Part shown: in pieces, positions 17,202 through 25,758 of the stretch
Layout: each line of letters starts with the position of its first letter
Numbering within the stretch: position 1 is the first letter of the stretch
Assembly (NCBI RefSeq): GCF_947500125.1
Contig: NZ_CANMRA010000005.1
Location: 124,001 to 188,000 of the forward strand
Source: an uncultured Kocuria sp.
GTDB lineage: Bacteria > Actinomycetota > Actinomycetes > Actinomycetales > Micrococcaceae
DNA length: 64,000 bases
Reading direction: 5' to 3'
The notes under the pieces: generated by a model
What the model saw: only the letters and a program-made list of their open reading frames with translations
Database searches by the model: none
Told to the model about the DNA's origin: nothing
Program-made: the position numbers and the translations under genes

Positions 17202-18584
17202 TTAGCTTGGTTGATCCGGTAATTTTTCATACTGATCGTTTTGCAAGCTTTCCTCGATGTCCGCGACTATCTCGGCTTGTTCCGGTAAGAGTTCTCCCAG
17301 CTCGAGAGTCAGGCTGGTGGGCGTATAGGTGAGGCTGACGATCTGCATCAGTAGCCCGTCGATGAAGTTCCCGAAGTTGCCGAAGGTCACCGTTTGGCCG
17401 AGCTTGATCGACTCCAGGTCGTACTTGGCCGAGCTGATCGTGAGCGTGGTCGTCCAGATCGGCTGGCTGTAGCGCGACATCTCCTTATTGGCGTACCGCT
17501 GCATGGAGTCAGGCAGCGAGAAGCGCCGGTCAGTGATGCGGTGGAGTCCCATTCCCCACGAGGCCTGACTTGCCGAGTCCTCGTACTTCTTGAGGATGTT
17601 GACGCCGCTGACCTCAGCGCCGACGAAGTAGACGCGGTTTCTCAGGTTCTCGATCGAGCGCTTCAGTTCCAGGCTCTTGATGTGATGGCCTTTCAGGAAC
17701 TTGTGGTGCGGCTGAGTGGCCGGCGGTTGCAGGTAGACATAGTTGTCAGCCACGTTGCCGTACCAGTACCAACCAGGTGGCGTCTGTGAGTGCAGGCTTT
17801 CAATGGCTTCAAGCTTGGTGTTCAGCACGAACTTCGCGGTGACCTGATCTGTGTTGGCCGAGCTGATCGAGGCGGCTGAATAGGTCATAGGCCCCGGGTT
17901 GGTATCCAGGACGCTTCTAGCGATGTCGTGGACGTACTGGTTGGAGTACGTGACTCGGATGGTCTCGCCGCTACGCACGAGCTCGTGCGACAGCTTGTGG
18001 CCGTTGCTTGCCAGGGTCACCGTCACGCCAGTTGCATCGCCGTACTTGGACTCATAGTCGAGGATGAAGCCACTGAAAATCCGCACGCCGTTTGGCGCGC
18101 CGTAGGCCACCAGCAGCTCCTCGCCGTCCTGAGTGGTGATCGGCTCACCATCCTGGGTGACGAGGGTGTCGAAGCCTCCGTAGATCACGTAGACGTCGAC
18201 GCTGTAGTTGATGTCCACGTCGGTCCCCTCACCGACGCTGTTGTTGGTCTGGTAGCTGACCATGAGGTTGTGGCCGTCTTCACTCGTGATCGGCTCACTG
18301 TCTTGGGTGGTCATGACATCGCGCTTCTCCTTAGTGGTGTTCGGAGAGCGAGACAGTTGCACCGTCATGGTGGTGCCGGGAGTGTTGAGCCGCTGCGTGA
18401 ACTGCGGGTCGTCCTTGACGTCGGTCCAGGTGCCGACGAACTCGCCGTTGGGCTTGTAGACCTTGTAGAGGTACTTCTTGGCGTCCTGACTACCGACGGA
18501 TGACCAGTGCGGGGGTAGCAATGACGAATAGGCCGATCCTGTGCCGGCTAGAACGCCTGAACCTAGTGGTTGCTGCCCGCTCAC
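17202..18584 (-). CDS. Tail-tip/baseplate protein (Gp37/Tal-like)
   Basis: A 460-residue protein comparable to the siphovirus Gp37-like tail-tip proteins that follow Dit and help build the baseplate hub. It contains an internal duplication: a TQD.EPIT..DG..L.V.Y unit at about residues 93-112 and again at about 140-159. The C-terminal half has the typical SLELKRSIENLRNRVYFVG segment of these proteins. It lies downstream of the fibre gene on the late strand. Confidence 0.7.
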   Translation of the reverse strand: MSGQQPLGSGVLAGTGSAYSSLLPPHWSSVGSQDAKKYLYKVYKPNGEFVGTWTDVKDDPQFTQRLNTPGTTMTVQLSRSPNTTKEKRDVMTTQDSEPITSEDGHNLMVSYQTNNSVGEGTDVDINYSVDVYVIYGGFDTLVTQDGEPITTQDGEELLVAYGAPNGVRIFSGFILDYESKYGDATGVTVTLASNGHKLSHELVRSGETIRVTYSNQYVHDIARSVLDTNPGPMTYSAASISSANTDQVTAKFVLNTKLEAIESLHSQTPPGWYWYGNVADNYVYLQPPATQPHHKFLKGHHIKSLELKRSIENLRNRVYFVGAEVSGVNILKKYEDSASQASWGMGLHRITDRRFSLPDSMQRYANKEMSRYSQPIWTTTLTISSAKYDLESIKLGQTVTFGNFGNFIDGLLMQIVSLTYTPTSLTLELGELLPEQAEIVADIEESLQNDQYEKLPDQPS

Positions 18585-18588
18585 CTAG

Positions 18589-18888
18589 CTATCCAACCGC
18601 CACGTTTACCGCGTCTGTGTACGCCTTTTTCAAAGCGGGAGCTAGTGCCGGTAGCCCTTGGGCGGACTTGATCAAGTTGTATAGCTGCTGTGCGGTGTAC
18701 GGCTCATTTTGTGGGTTGCCGAGCAAGACTTCGTTGATGACTTGATTGGTCTCGCCAGTGCTTGCCGAGCCTGTCATGTAGATAGAAGCGCGAGCGGGGT
18801 AGTACCGGCCGTCCACGACGACGTTGTAGTCGATCTGAGTGCCCATGGATGAGACTGTGTCGTAAGTGATTTGTTTGGTTAGTGGCAT
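18589..18888 (-). CDS. Hypothetical tail-region protein
   Basis: A 99-residue protein (begins MPLTKQITYDTVSSMGTQ) encoded four bases upstream of the tail-tip gene. It has no recognised domain. The N-terminal half is beta-like and the C-terminal half helical. A structural or assembly role is inferred only from its place in the tail gene cluster. Confidence 0.6.
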   Translation of the reverse strand: MPLTKQITYDTVSSMGTQIDYNVVVDGRYYPARASIYMTGSASTGETNQVINEVLLGNPQNEPYTAQQLYNLIKSAQGLPALAPALKKAYTDAVNVAVG

Positions 18889-18908
18889 GATTTAGTTCCT
18901 TTCGTTTA

Positions 18909-20015
18909 TTAAACAGCTACGCCCGGCAATGAAGTGGGCCAAGAATCGTCTGATGTGAATGAGAAGTCTCCTTGTACACTATCGCCAGTCGTCCAGTTAC
19001 CCGAAGTCAATCCAGCATACACACTTAGTCCAAAGTCTGATGGTGCGGTCATGTTCAATACAAAAGCAGGGAATGTATTGACTCGAACCGTTCCTACTGA
19101 ACCGCCACCAAATCCCCAAGATGCAGTACGCCTAAAGCCTGTAGGAAAATTGCCATCCAAAAATGATTTTGCGGTAGTTCTAGCTCCAGATGGAGTAGCT
19201 CCTACTGCTAGTGAATGTATTCGGGTATATACGACTTGCTCTATGCGTCGAACTTCTATATTTCCACCAGACCAGAATGTCCCAAGAGTAAGTCTCCTCC
19301 ACCCAGTATCCCCCTCCAACACCTGCCACCCCGTATTACCAGTCCCCACCTTCTTTATCCAAGAGCTTGCTCCGTTGGTTACAGCCTTATCTATATAGAT
19401 AGAACCTACAGGAGCTGATACTACTCCGTTAGGGAAGCCTGTGCCTTGCAATATCCTAGAGTCAACGTAGTTTTTCGTCGCTATATGAAACTGGGAAGTT
19501 GGCTCGCCCATGTTCGCTTGCCCATCAGCATTTCTCTGCACCAACGAGTTTGCAACTGATCCCGGCGCATAAGCTACTGAAGTCTGGTTTCCGCCAGAAG
19601 TGGTAGCCGGTATGTGAGACGGTGTAGCGATAACGTTTATTTTGCCAGCAAGTGCCGTATCAACAGCATCCACGGCATCCTTTGTTGACTGAATGGCGCT
19701 CTCAATGTCAGTGAGAGTCTTAGCTGTAGTAGTGCCCAAAATAATCCAGCCCTGCTTTACGTCCCTGGCCTCAGTCCCCTCCTGGGTCCGGACCACGAAC
19801 ACCTCATCACCTTGAATGTCGTCTATGTACCCGATTTCAGCGTTGTTGCGTTCCGGTGCTTGACCGCTCGGGACCATGGTCACTGGCATGTTGACGCTGA
19901 ACAACGCACCCTCGCCCGGCTGCAGCGTGAAACTAGTGACCGGCGTGTATGTGGCCGGCGCTGTCAGTATGTGGCCGACTGCTAAGTTCTTATGATTATC
20001 GAATTGGAAGCTCAT
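18909..20015 (-). CDS. Probable tail fibre / receptor-binding protein
   Basis: A 368-residue protein. The N-terminal 90 residues look like an attachment domain. A middle region (ATKNYVDSRI at about 185) carries the phage tail-fibre repeat-like sequence seen in many tail fibres. The C-terminal 150 residues are Gly/Thr/Ser-rich and beta-type, resembling a receptor-binding tip. Position next to Dit and tail-tip genes supports the call. Confidence 0.7.
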   Translation of the reverse strand: MSFQFDNHKNLAVGHILTAPATYTPVTSFTLQPGEGALFSVNMPVTMVPSGQAPERNNAEIGYIDDIQGDEVFVVRTQEGTEARDVKQGWIILGTTTAKTLTDIESAIQSTKDAVDAVDTALAGKINVIATPSHIPATTSGGNQTSVAYAPGSVANSLVQRNADGQANMGEPTSQFHIATKNYVDSRILQGTGFPNGVVSAPVGSIYIDKAVTNGASSWIKKVGTGNTGWQVLEGDTGWRRLTLGTFWSGGNIEVRRIEQVVYTRIHSLAVGATPSGARTTAKSFLDGNFPTGFRRTASWGFGGGSVGTVRVNTFPAFVLNMTAPSDFGLSVYAGLTSGNWTTGDSVQGDFSFTSDDSWPTSLPGVAV

Positions 20016-20056
20016 TTTGTTTTCTCCGTTTGGTTATATGCACTCATCATCTCCTC

Positions 20057-20821
20057 CTATAGCCACCTTCTTACATAGCCAGCGGTCAGCAGAGCATTCC
20101 GAGTCGTGAAGTCATCGTTGTACCCCAGTCGACCTATGCCAGCCTCGAACTCCGGCAACTGCCCGGTGAAGTCGGTCGCGATGTTATTGACAAACACCGT
20201 CCCCTCAATGGTGCTAATTTCCAGTAAGTCACCTGCGACCCAGTCGCGGGTTACCTGTATCTGTCGGAGGCTGATGCCGTTTGAAATCGTGACTGTCTTG
20301 CCCACTCCCCCGGTCACATCGTTGATCAGAACGCTAATGACCGGCTCAGCCTTATAGCTGCCGCCTACGTCAATTGGGATCGTCGCTGATGAGTTCGTGA
20401 TCAACTCACCGGCAACCAGCGTCGTGCTGCTCAGGTCCCAGCCCATGCCGTCCGGCGACAAGAACTCAATCGAGAACCCGAACGACGTCAGTCCGATGCG
20501 GCTGAGGATGACGTTCTGAGCTGAGGCCAGGTAGCGTCTCACTCCCCCGGCATAGTCGATGTCTAGCGCCTGGTTCTTGGCTCCCATGGCCCTCATGAAC
20601 TCATCACGAGCCTGCTCGACCTCAGCGATGGTGGACTTGCGGAACCAGCCCTCCACGGTGAAGGTCTTACTGTCGTACTGCTGCTTGACGATCAGGGCGC
20701 CGTCACGCTCAGCCAGTGGGTCCGCTTGGATCCTGTTGGTCGGGGCCGAGTAGATGTCAGTATCGGTCACCCGAAAGCCGTTAGCCTGTAAATCAAATGC
20801 GCCGTATTTCAGTCCTATCAT
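20057..20821 (-). CDS. Distal tail protein (Dit)
   Basis: A 254-residue protein encoded immediately after the tape measure gene, overlapping it by four bases (ATGA). The beginning MIGLKYGAFDLQANGFRVTD and the central RRYLASAQNVILSRIGLTSF with FSIEFLSPDG are of the siphovirus Dit/phage-tail family, which forms the ring joining tail tube to baseplate. Order TMP-Dit-tail tip is standard for siphoviruses. Confidence 0.82.
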   Translation of the reverse strand: MIGLKYGAFDLQANGFRVTDTDIYSAPTNRIQADPLAERDGALIVKQQYDSKTFTVEGWFRKSTIAEVEQARDEFMRAMGAKNQALDIDYAGGVRRYLASAQNVILSRIGLTSFGFSIEFLSPDGMGWDLSSTTLVAGELITNSSATIPIDVGGSYKAEPVISVLINDVTGGVGKTVTISNGISLRQIQVTRDWVAGDLLEISTIEGTVFVNNIATDFTGQLPEFEAGIGRLGYNDDFTTRNALLTAGYVRRWL

Positions 20822-22947
20822 GATGCCATTCCTATGCGAGCTAGTCGCTGTGTCTTATCTATGCGCTTAAAGAACTCCTCAACGCTTTCAGCAGTCTGGA
20901 AGGTAAAGTTGCCGCTCAAGTTGTTTGTAACGCCTCCTGCGCCCTCTCCTGCAAGCTCAGAGCGTGTTCTGTATGCCTGAGTGACTTGTGAGCCGCGTGG
21001 AAGGTTGACTATTTCCGGACCATGTTCACCAACTAATGTGCGGCCACCTGGAGAGTAGATCGTTCCAATAGCGTTCTTGTTCTTTGGCGCTGCAACTGGC
21101 GAGTTTGAACTGCCTTCAGTGCTGTGCTTGCCTACAACGTTGAAGCTAAAGGTGCGACCGTTTAGTCCACCGAGCGTTCGATTCAACCCTGCGGCTTCGT
21201 CATTTTGCTGTCGGATCTGATCTGCCGTGAGTGCAAACGCGCCTTGTTTGCGCTTTTCCGCAGCGGCTACGGCGCTTTCCTGGTTGGCTAATTCTTGCTG
21301 AGCACCCTTGTTCTTGTTGACGGCATCCCGAGCTCGATCATTAGCACCAGCTAGGTCATGTTCGGCTTGACTTAGTTGAGCAGCGGCTTCACGAGCCTCC
21401 AAAGAGCCTGCCCCATAGTCACGAACGGCTTGAGCGTGAGTACGAGTTGCACGTTCAACGCGTAGGTTTGCCTGTTCAAGACCAAGCTCCGCTCCCCGTA
21501 AGTCGTCGGCGGCTGCCTTAGCGTTACGTTTTGCGTTTGCTAGATCGTTCGTCGCGTTCTTGTTGCCGTTGGCCGCGTTAGTTGATGACCAGAAAGCAGC
21601 TACAAGGGCGACAACGGCACCTGTGACCAGAGCTATCGGGTTAGCTTTCATTACTAGGTTCAGCGCGCCTTGTGCCACTGATAGGGCCCAGGTGGCAACT
21701 GTCGCGGCGTTCTGGACGATGGTGAAAGCGGTGATGCCGGCCGTCAGCCCTACGACTACAGGCAGAAGTGTGTTGAACGTGGCTACTGCGCCAGGGATGC
21801 CAGCGTTTATTGCCTGGACGAACCTCGACGCTTCGTTGGTCAGTTGAGTCACGTAAGGCAGAGCCATTGAGCCGATAGTCAGGCCGAGCTCGGACATGGA
21901 GTTCCGTAGTCCTTCGCTAGCTCTTTGGAATCCACCCATCTGAGCTGCTGCTGCCTGTTGAGCTGCACCACTCTTGCCGACTGCGTTAGACATGCTGTCG
22001 TAGGAAGTACCGGCGTTATCAGCCAGGACCGCGGCGGCACGGAATGCGTCCGTTCCAAAGATGGTGGCCAGCGTGTTCTGCTTTTGTTCTTCGGTTAGAC
22101 CCTTGGTGCTGTTCTTGAGGCGACGAGACATCTCTTCCAGCCCAACGAACTTGCCGGATGCGTCGTAGGCGTTGAAGCCGATCTCTTCCATCGCCGTTGC
22201 CGCGTCCTTGGACGGCTTGGCTAGGGCGATGAGCATCGTTTTGAGTGATGTACCAGCGTCTGATCCCCTTATGCCGTTGTTGGCGAACAGGGAGAGCGCC
22301 GTGACAGTCTCATTGAGGTTGAGGCCGAACTGTTTGGCGACAGTCGCTGACTGCTGCATACCGTCTGCTAGGTCGCCGAGCTCAGCCTGTGAGGCGTTGG
22401 CACCAGCCGCCAGCATGTCGGCTACCTGGATGGCTTCACTACCTTCTAGGCCGAAGGCGTTGAGCGCTGAGGCGGCTATGACAGCGGCATCAGCGAACTC
22501 GATGTTGCCAGCCTTAGCCAGCGACATCACTGACTTGGCTGCGTCCATAGTGTCCTCGACGGACAAGCCAGCCTTGGAGAGCTCGACCATCGTCTTTGCG
22601 GCGTCGGCTGCCGAGACGCCGGCCAAGTCGTTCGATGCACCGAGTTCACGCGCCAGCTCGGACATGGCAGACATTTCTTCACCAGTTGCCTGTGAGGCCT
22701 GCTTGAGCTGGGACAGGCTTGACTCGTAGTTACCAGCGCTCTTGACGGACGCGGCTAGACCAGCGGCAGCTGCAGTACCGGCAGCTAGTAGCCCGACGCC
22801 AAGGGTTCGTGCGAACTGCTTGAAGTCTTTGTCAGCCTTGGCGGCCTTATCCCCACTCCGCTCGGTGGCGTTGGCTACCGCATTGACAGCACTAACGGCG
22901 TCCTGGTGGCCGAGAGCTTTTATGAGGATGGATATGTTATTCGCCAT
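20818..22947 (-). CDS. Tape measure protein (TP901 family)
   Basis: A 709-residue protein. The N-terminal part (about 60-340) is the TP901 core tape-measure domain with the alternating Ala-rich helices. A hydrophobic region follows (about 385-460), then a coiled coil (about 470-570), and a C-terminal segment with LVGEHGPEIVNLPRGSQV typical of tape measures. Known scaling of about 1.5 angstrom per residue implies a tail near 100 nm, so a siphovirus morphology is expected. Confidence 0.93.
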   Translation of the reverse strand: MANNISILIKALGHQDAVSAVNAVANATERSGDKAAKADKDFKQFARTLGVGLLAAGTAAAAGLAASVKSAGNYESSLSQLKQASQATGEEMSAMSELARELGASNDLAGVSAADAAKTMVELSKAGLSVEDTMDAAKSVMSLAKAGNIEFADAAVIAASALNAFGLEGSEAIQVADMLAAGANASQAELGDLADGMQQSATVAKQFGLNLNETVTALSLFANNGIRGSDAGTSLKTMLIALAKPSKDAATAMEEIGFNAYDASGKFVGLEEMSRRLKNSTKGLTEEQKQNTLATIFGTDAFRAAAVLADNAGTSYDSMSNAVGKSGAAQQAAAAQMGGFQRASEGLRNSMSELGLTIGSMALPYVTQLTNEASRFVQAINAGIPGAVATFNTLLPVVVGLTAGITAFTIVQNAATVATWALSVAQGALNLVMKANPIALVTGAVVALVAAFWSSTNAANGNKNATNDLANAKRNAKAAADDLRGAELGLEQANLRVERATRTHAQAVRDYGAGSLEAREAAAQLSQAEHDLAGANDRARDAVNKNKGAQQELANQESAVAAAEKRKQGAFALTADQIRQQNDEAAGLNRTLGGLNGRTFSFNVVGKHSTEGSSNSPVAAPKNKNAIGTIYSPGGRTLVGEHGPEIVNLPRGSQVTQAYRTRSELAGEGAGGVTNNLSGNFTFQTAESVEEFFKRIDKTQRLARIGMAS

Positions 22948-23008
22948 GCAGTTGTTTGTGGGCTATTTGCCTTTCTGTTCTTAACTTACCATGGCCAATA
23001 CGCCATGA

Positions 23009-23595
23009 CTATGACTTAACGTTTCTTTTGGCCGCGACGGCTTCCTTCTCCTTTTCTAAACTCCACATCATGCGGGCAAAGTTGACAGCTTCCAGTGGTT
23101 CGTTCTGAAACTCTTGGTAGCTCATATGGAAGTACTCACGGTAACGATAGGCCATAATCTCATCGACCATGGCGTCGGTAACGCCTTGAGTTAGATCCCT
23201 TACTATGAAGTCGCGGTATCGTTCTCTTGTGTCGTAGGCTCGTCGCTCGAAGTCTGATCCTTCGCCATATCTTTTGGGTCGTCGTACTGCGCCCCCGTAA
23301 TTTCAACGAAGAGCCGGCGGATAACTGACGCAGGGAAACTATCGAAGTCGTCGGGAGTGTAGTCAACCAGTTCAATCTTGTTATTGTCACCGAGCACTTT
23401 GATCTTTCCGCCGATGATGTGCTCTTTAGTTACAGCAGCGATAGCCTTCATAGCCTCGGCATCGTCGTCAGGAGTCGCCATCTCCTTAGCTTCGGCGTAA
23501 GTGACATGACGCCACTCGACGTAGCAATCCGCGTCCCATCCCGGGATCATTTCTAATGTGGTTCGTCTAATTATCGCCAATCGTCGTGCGGTCAT
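23009..23595 (-). CDS. Tail assembly chaperone GT product by -1 frameshift
   Basis: Reading through the slippery heptamer at 23,278-23,272 with a -1 shift joins the upstream frame at about Pro-Lys to a second frame that continues RYGEGSDFERRAYDTRERYR and ends at a TAG at 23,009-23,011. This downstream frame is well coded (Tyr/Arg/Phe-rich, ending AAKRNVKS) but has no start of its own, which is the lambda gpG-T arrangement. The longer product would recruit tail tube protein to the tape measure. The site is directly visible; use of the shift is inferred. Confidence 0.85.
23203..23595 (-). CDS. Tail assembly chaperone G product
   Basis: A 130-residue acidic protein starting MTARRLAIIRRTTLEMIPGW. 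The start at ATG 23,595 has a GGAG site nine bases upstream; a longer frame to 23,628 would begin inside a hairpin. It lies between the tail tube and tape measure genes, where G-type chaperones always sit. It shares its first ~107 residues with the frameshifted GT product and ends with a short acidic tail in frame 0. Confidence 0.85.
   Translation of the reverse strand: MTARRLAIIRRTTLEMIPGWDADCYVEWRHVTYAEAKEMATPDDDAEAMKAIAAVTKEHIIGGKIKVLGDNNKIELVDYTPDDFDSFPASVIRRLFVEITGAQYDDPKDMAKDQTSSDEPTTQENDTATS
23272..23278 (-). promoter_or_regulatory. -1 ribosomal slippery heptamer
   Basis: The minus strand reads C CCA AAA G, which fits the X XXY YYZ rule in the frame of the G protein, so paired tRNAs can slip to CCC AAA. 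It lies within the 70-base window where both frames are open, as required. Confidence 0.85.
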
Positions 23596-23613
23596 GTGTT
23601 TGTTCTCCAGATT

Positions 23614-23649
23614 AAATATCACCCTCATATAATCACGAGGGTGATATTT
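23614..23649 (-). terminator. Hairpin between tail tube and chaperone genes
   Basis: A perfect 13-bp AT-containing inverted repeat (23,614-23,626 with 23,637-23,649, loop 10 bases) fills the gap between the tail tube stop and the chaperone ribosome-binding site. It ends in a T-rich stretch on the minus strand. It may attenuate transcription after the abundantly needed tail tube protein, or stabilise an mRNA end. Confidence 0.7.
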
Positions 23650-23665
23650 AGTAAAGGGTTAGACC

Positions 23666-24631
23666 TTAGGCCGCTGCGTAGCTTGCTCGTTTGTTCTTCA
23701 GAACTGGGACGATTGAGGAGTTGGTCGCTACGTCAAACTCACAGAAGTAGCTGATGGTCGCTGTCACGATGTCATCACGGTCGCGTGAGCTTTCTAGTTC
23801 GCGGAAGCGGACCTTGCTTGCTGTGAAGACCAGGCTCTCATCACCGTTGACCATAGCTATCTCCATGGCGTGTCGAGCGTTGGCTAAGTAAGCCTCCTCG
23901 TACTCGGTGCTGGTAGCTCGGACGACGAACTCGCCCTTGGCCTCAAAGGTGCCTAGATCGAACTCGGGCTTGTCATCGGTTCCTAGTGGATCGAAGGCAG
24001 TAGCTTCGCGCTCACCGTTGAGCTTGAGGCTGCGGGCCTTGATTACGGGTGCGCCAGTCAGGCCAGCTAGGTCGGCTGATGTCTTGATGGTGATGTGCTT
24101 AGAAGTGAACTCAGCCTCTTCTACGAACGCTGGTGTTGCAGTAGTGCTCTCCCCTACTCGTGCCTTGATTGCACTGGAGACAGTCACGTAGCCGCCGGCC
24201 TCTGCTTCTAGCTCGAAGCTTTCAACGGTCCCGTAGGTGAAGCGCTCAGTCTTTAGTGGCGTCACTCGGGTAACAGATAGAGCGGTTGGCTCACTGGACT
24301 GCTTCATGCTGTAGGTGTGGGTCACGATGCCGTCAACATCTGGTGCGCTTGAAACGACTTCACCCCACATGCCGAGCATCAGGAAGCCGACTGTCTCGAC
24401 GGTTACTTTGCCGCCAAGAGTTCCTTCAACCCACTTGTTAGTCACTTCGCTATCGTTGACGCGCTCAACGACGCCCATAGCGCTCTCGTTCTCAACCACG
24501 TTAGTCATTGGCTGTAAGCTCTGGTCCAACCAGCGCATCCAACCTTGAGCTGCTACGCCCGCGCCTGGAGTCGCTTCAACACCGAAACCGATGGCTTCTC
24601 TTCGTCCGATATATGGTTTAATTGGTGGCAT
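23666..24631 (-). CDS. Major tail tube protein
   Basis: A protein of about 321 residues beginning MPPIKPYIGRREAIGFG. The GVEATPGAGVAAQGWMRWL segment and the overall beta-rich composition match major tail proteins of actinobacterial siphoviruses. It precedes the G/GT chaperone, as in all siphovirus tail modules. A hairpin follows its stop codon. The C-terminal part (from about residue 200) may include an Ig-like or surface domain, which is inferred. Confidence 0.85.
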   Translation of the reverse strand: MPPIKPYIGRREAIGFGVEATPGAGVAAQGWMRWLDQSLQPMTNVVENESAMGVVERVNDSEVTNKWVEGTLGGKVTVETVGFLMLGMWGEVVSSAPDVDGIVTHTYSMKQSSEPTALSVTRVTPLKTERFTYGTVESFELEAEAGGYVTVSSAIKARVGESTTATPAFVEEAEFTSKHITIKTSADLAGLTGAPVIKARSLKLNGEREATAFDPLGTDDKPEFDLGTFEAKGEFVVRATSTEYEEAYLANARHAMEIAMVNGDESLVFTASKVRFRELESSRDRDDIVTATISYFCEFDVATNSSIVPVLKNKRASYAAA

Positions 24632-24782
24632 CACCTACCTCTTTCTTATTCTTTACTTTGTCTTCTAGGTCAGCTAAATCTGACGCTTCTACTGTTCCGA
24701 CGCCCGGCACAAAGTAGGGACGAGTAACAGGAGCTTCAGTCTTATCTGCTTTTTCTTGATTGGCTGTTGACTTCTTGTTCAT
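24618..24782 (-). CDS. Small conserved-looking protein ahead of the tail tube gene
   Basis: A 54-residue protein (begins MNKKSTANQEKADKTEAPVT) with a C-terminal segment PYFVPGVGTVEASDLADLED. Its last codons overlap the start of the tail tube gene by 14 bases. The charged N-terminus and the short folded C-terminus recall the 59-residue protein at 27,349-27,528. Role unknown; found by reading the sequence, since it is too short for usual cut-offs. Confidence 0.65.
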   Translation of the reverse strand: MNKKSTANQEKADKTEAPVTRPYFVPGVGTVEASDLADLEDKVKNKKEVGDATN

Positions 24783-24812
24783 AATCTCAATCTAGCACCA
24801 CACGGGCGCTAA

Positions 24813-25313
24813 TTAAACAGCAAAGTCGTCGACGTCCACTGTGTAAGTGATAGTAAAGGTAACGTGACCCTCTGAAGTAAGCAGGTTATTCATACGCGGG
24901 ACGATGCCATACTCGACACTTACTCGTGGAGCAACAGCTACTATTCCCTCGGTGCCAAATCGGCGTAGCACGCCCTTGACGGTCTTCTCCCCATACTCAC
25001 CAGTCTCGGGATCACGCCGACCGACATACTCCCTGATCTTGCGTTCGGTCATGTTGAGCGGGTCAGCCTTGTCGTTGTCGAAGTCGTCCTTCTTATTCAG
25101 GACCACCTTGATAACGATCTCTTCCGTCACATCGTCTTGTGCGTAAGCGCCCTCTACGGTGTCATCACGAGTCTGCGTGACGATGATGGCTGGAAGGTTG
25201 AAGAGTGGGATGTCCTCAGGATCGCCGTCGTAGTACTCCTTGAAGTCAGTATCGAAGGCATCCTTCATCAGCTTGATGACGCGCTGCACGTTGTCTTCGT
25301 ACTTAGACACCAC
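24813..25313 (-). CDS. Probable tail terminator / completion protein
   Basis: A 166-residue acidic protein encoded between the HK97-gp10-like gene and the tail tube gene, where siphovirus tail terminators are encoded. Beta-strand-rich C-terminus (GHVTFTITYTVDVDDFAV) is typical of this fold. It overlaps the upstream gene by 11 bases. The functional name rests on gene order. Confidence 0.65.
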   Translation of the reverse strand: MVSKYEDNVQRVIKLMKDAFDTDFKEYYDGDPEDIPLFNLPAIIVTQTRDDTVEGAYAQDDVTEEIVIKVVLNKKDDFDNDKADPLNMTERKIREYVGRRDPETGEYGEKTVKGVLRRFGTEGIVAVAPRVSVEYGIVPRMNNLLTSEGHVTFTITYTVDVDDFAV

Positions 25314-25758
25314 TGACCTCCATATGGCGACTGATGTCGGAACGGATCAGCTCAACCACCTGGCGCTCACGAGTGTCGTCTACCTTCATCACCACGCGTG
25401 CCGGCATCCGGCTAGTCCCCTCCTGGATCCAAGGGAAGTGTGGGGCAGTGTTGTTGACTCGGGCCGTCAGCCGAGTATTGGTCGACTTGAAGCTGCCCAT
25501 CAGTTCGCCGCTCTTGACCAGTGGTGGTCGGCCTGGCCAACGGCGTGCCTTGTAGGCGGCGTAGGAGCTGCTGAGCGGCGCCCACGGCTCTCCGAAGACC
25601 TGACCTCGTGAGGCGAACACCTCACCGCTGAAGAAGTCGGTCAGGTAGTCTCCGGCCTCTTCCATACCTTGAGACAGGTCGAGTAGGGCCACGCCAAATT
25701 TGCGCAGCTTCTGCGCCAGCTCGGTGCCCCCTCGGACTTCGATGGAGACTACGGCCAT
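25303..25758 (-). CDS. HK97 gp10-like head-tail protein
   Basis: A 151-residue protein beginning MAVVSIEVRGGTELAQKLRK, a typical gp10-family N-terminus, with a C-terminal region rich in Arg and Pro. It follows the head-tail connector gene directly (stop TAG abuts the ATG). Members join the head completion ring to the tail. Confidence 0.8.
   Translation of the reverse strand: MAVVSIEVRGGTELAQKLRKFGVALLDLSQGMEEAGDYLTDFFSGEVFASRGQVFGEPWAPLSSSYAAYKARRWPGRPPLVKSGELMGSFKSTNTRLTARVNNTAPHFPWIQEGTSRMPARVVMKVDDTRERQVVELIRSDISRHMEVSGV

Noticed and set aside
23160-23390. A separate 76-residue frame overlapping the chaperone
   Set aside because: Its Arg/Ser-rich translation is a shadow. The -1 frame that continues to 23,009 is the meaningful second frame.
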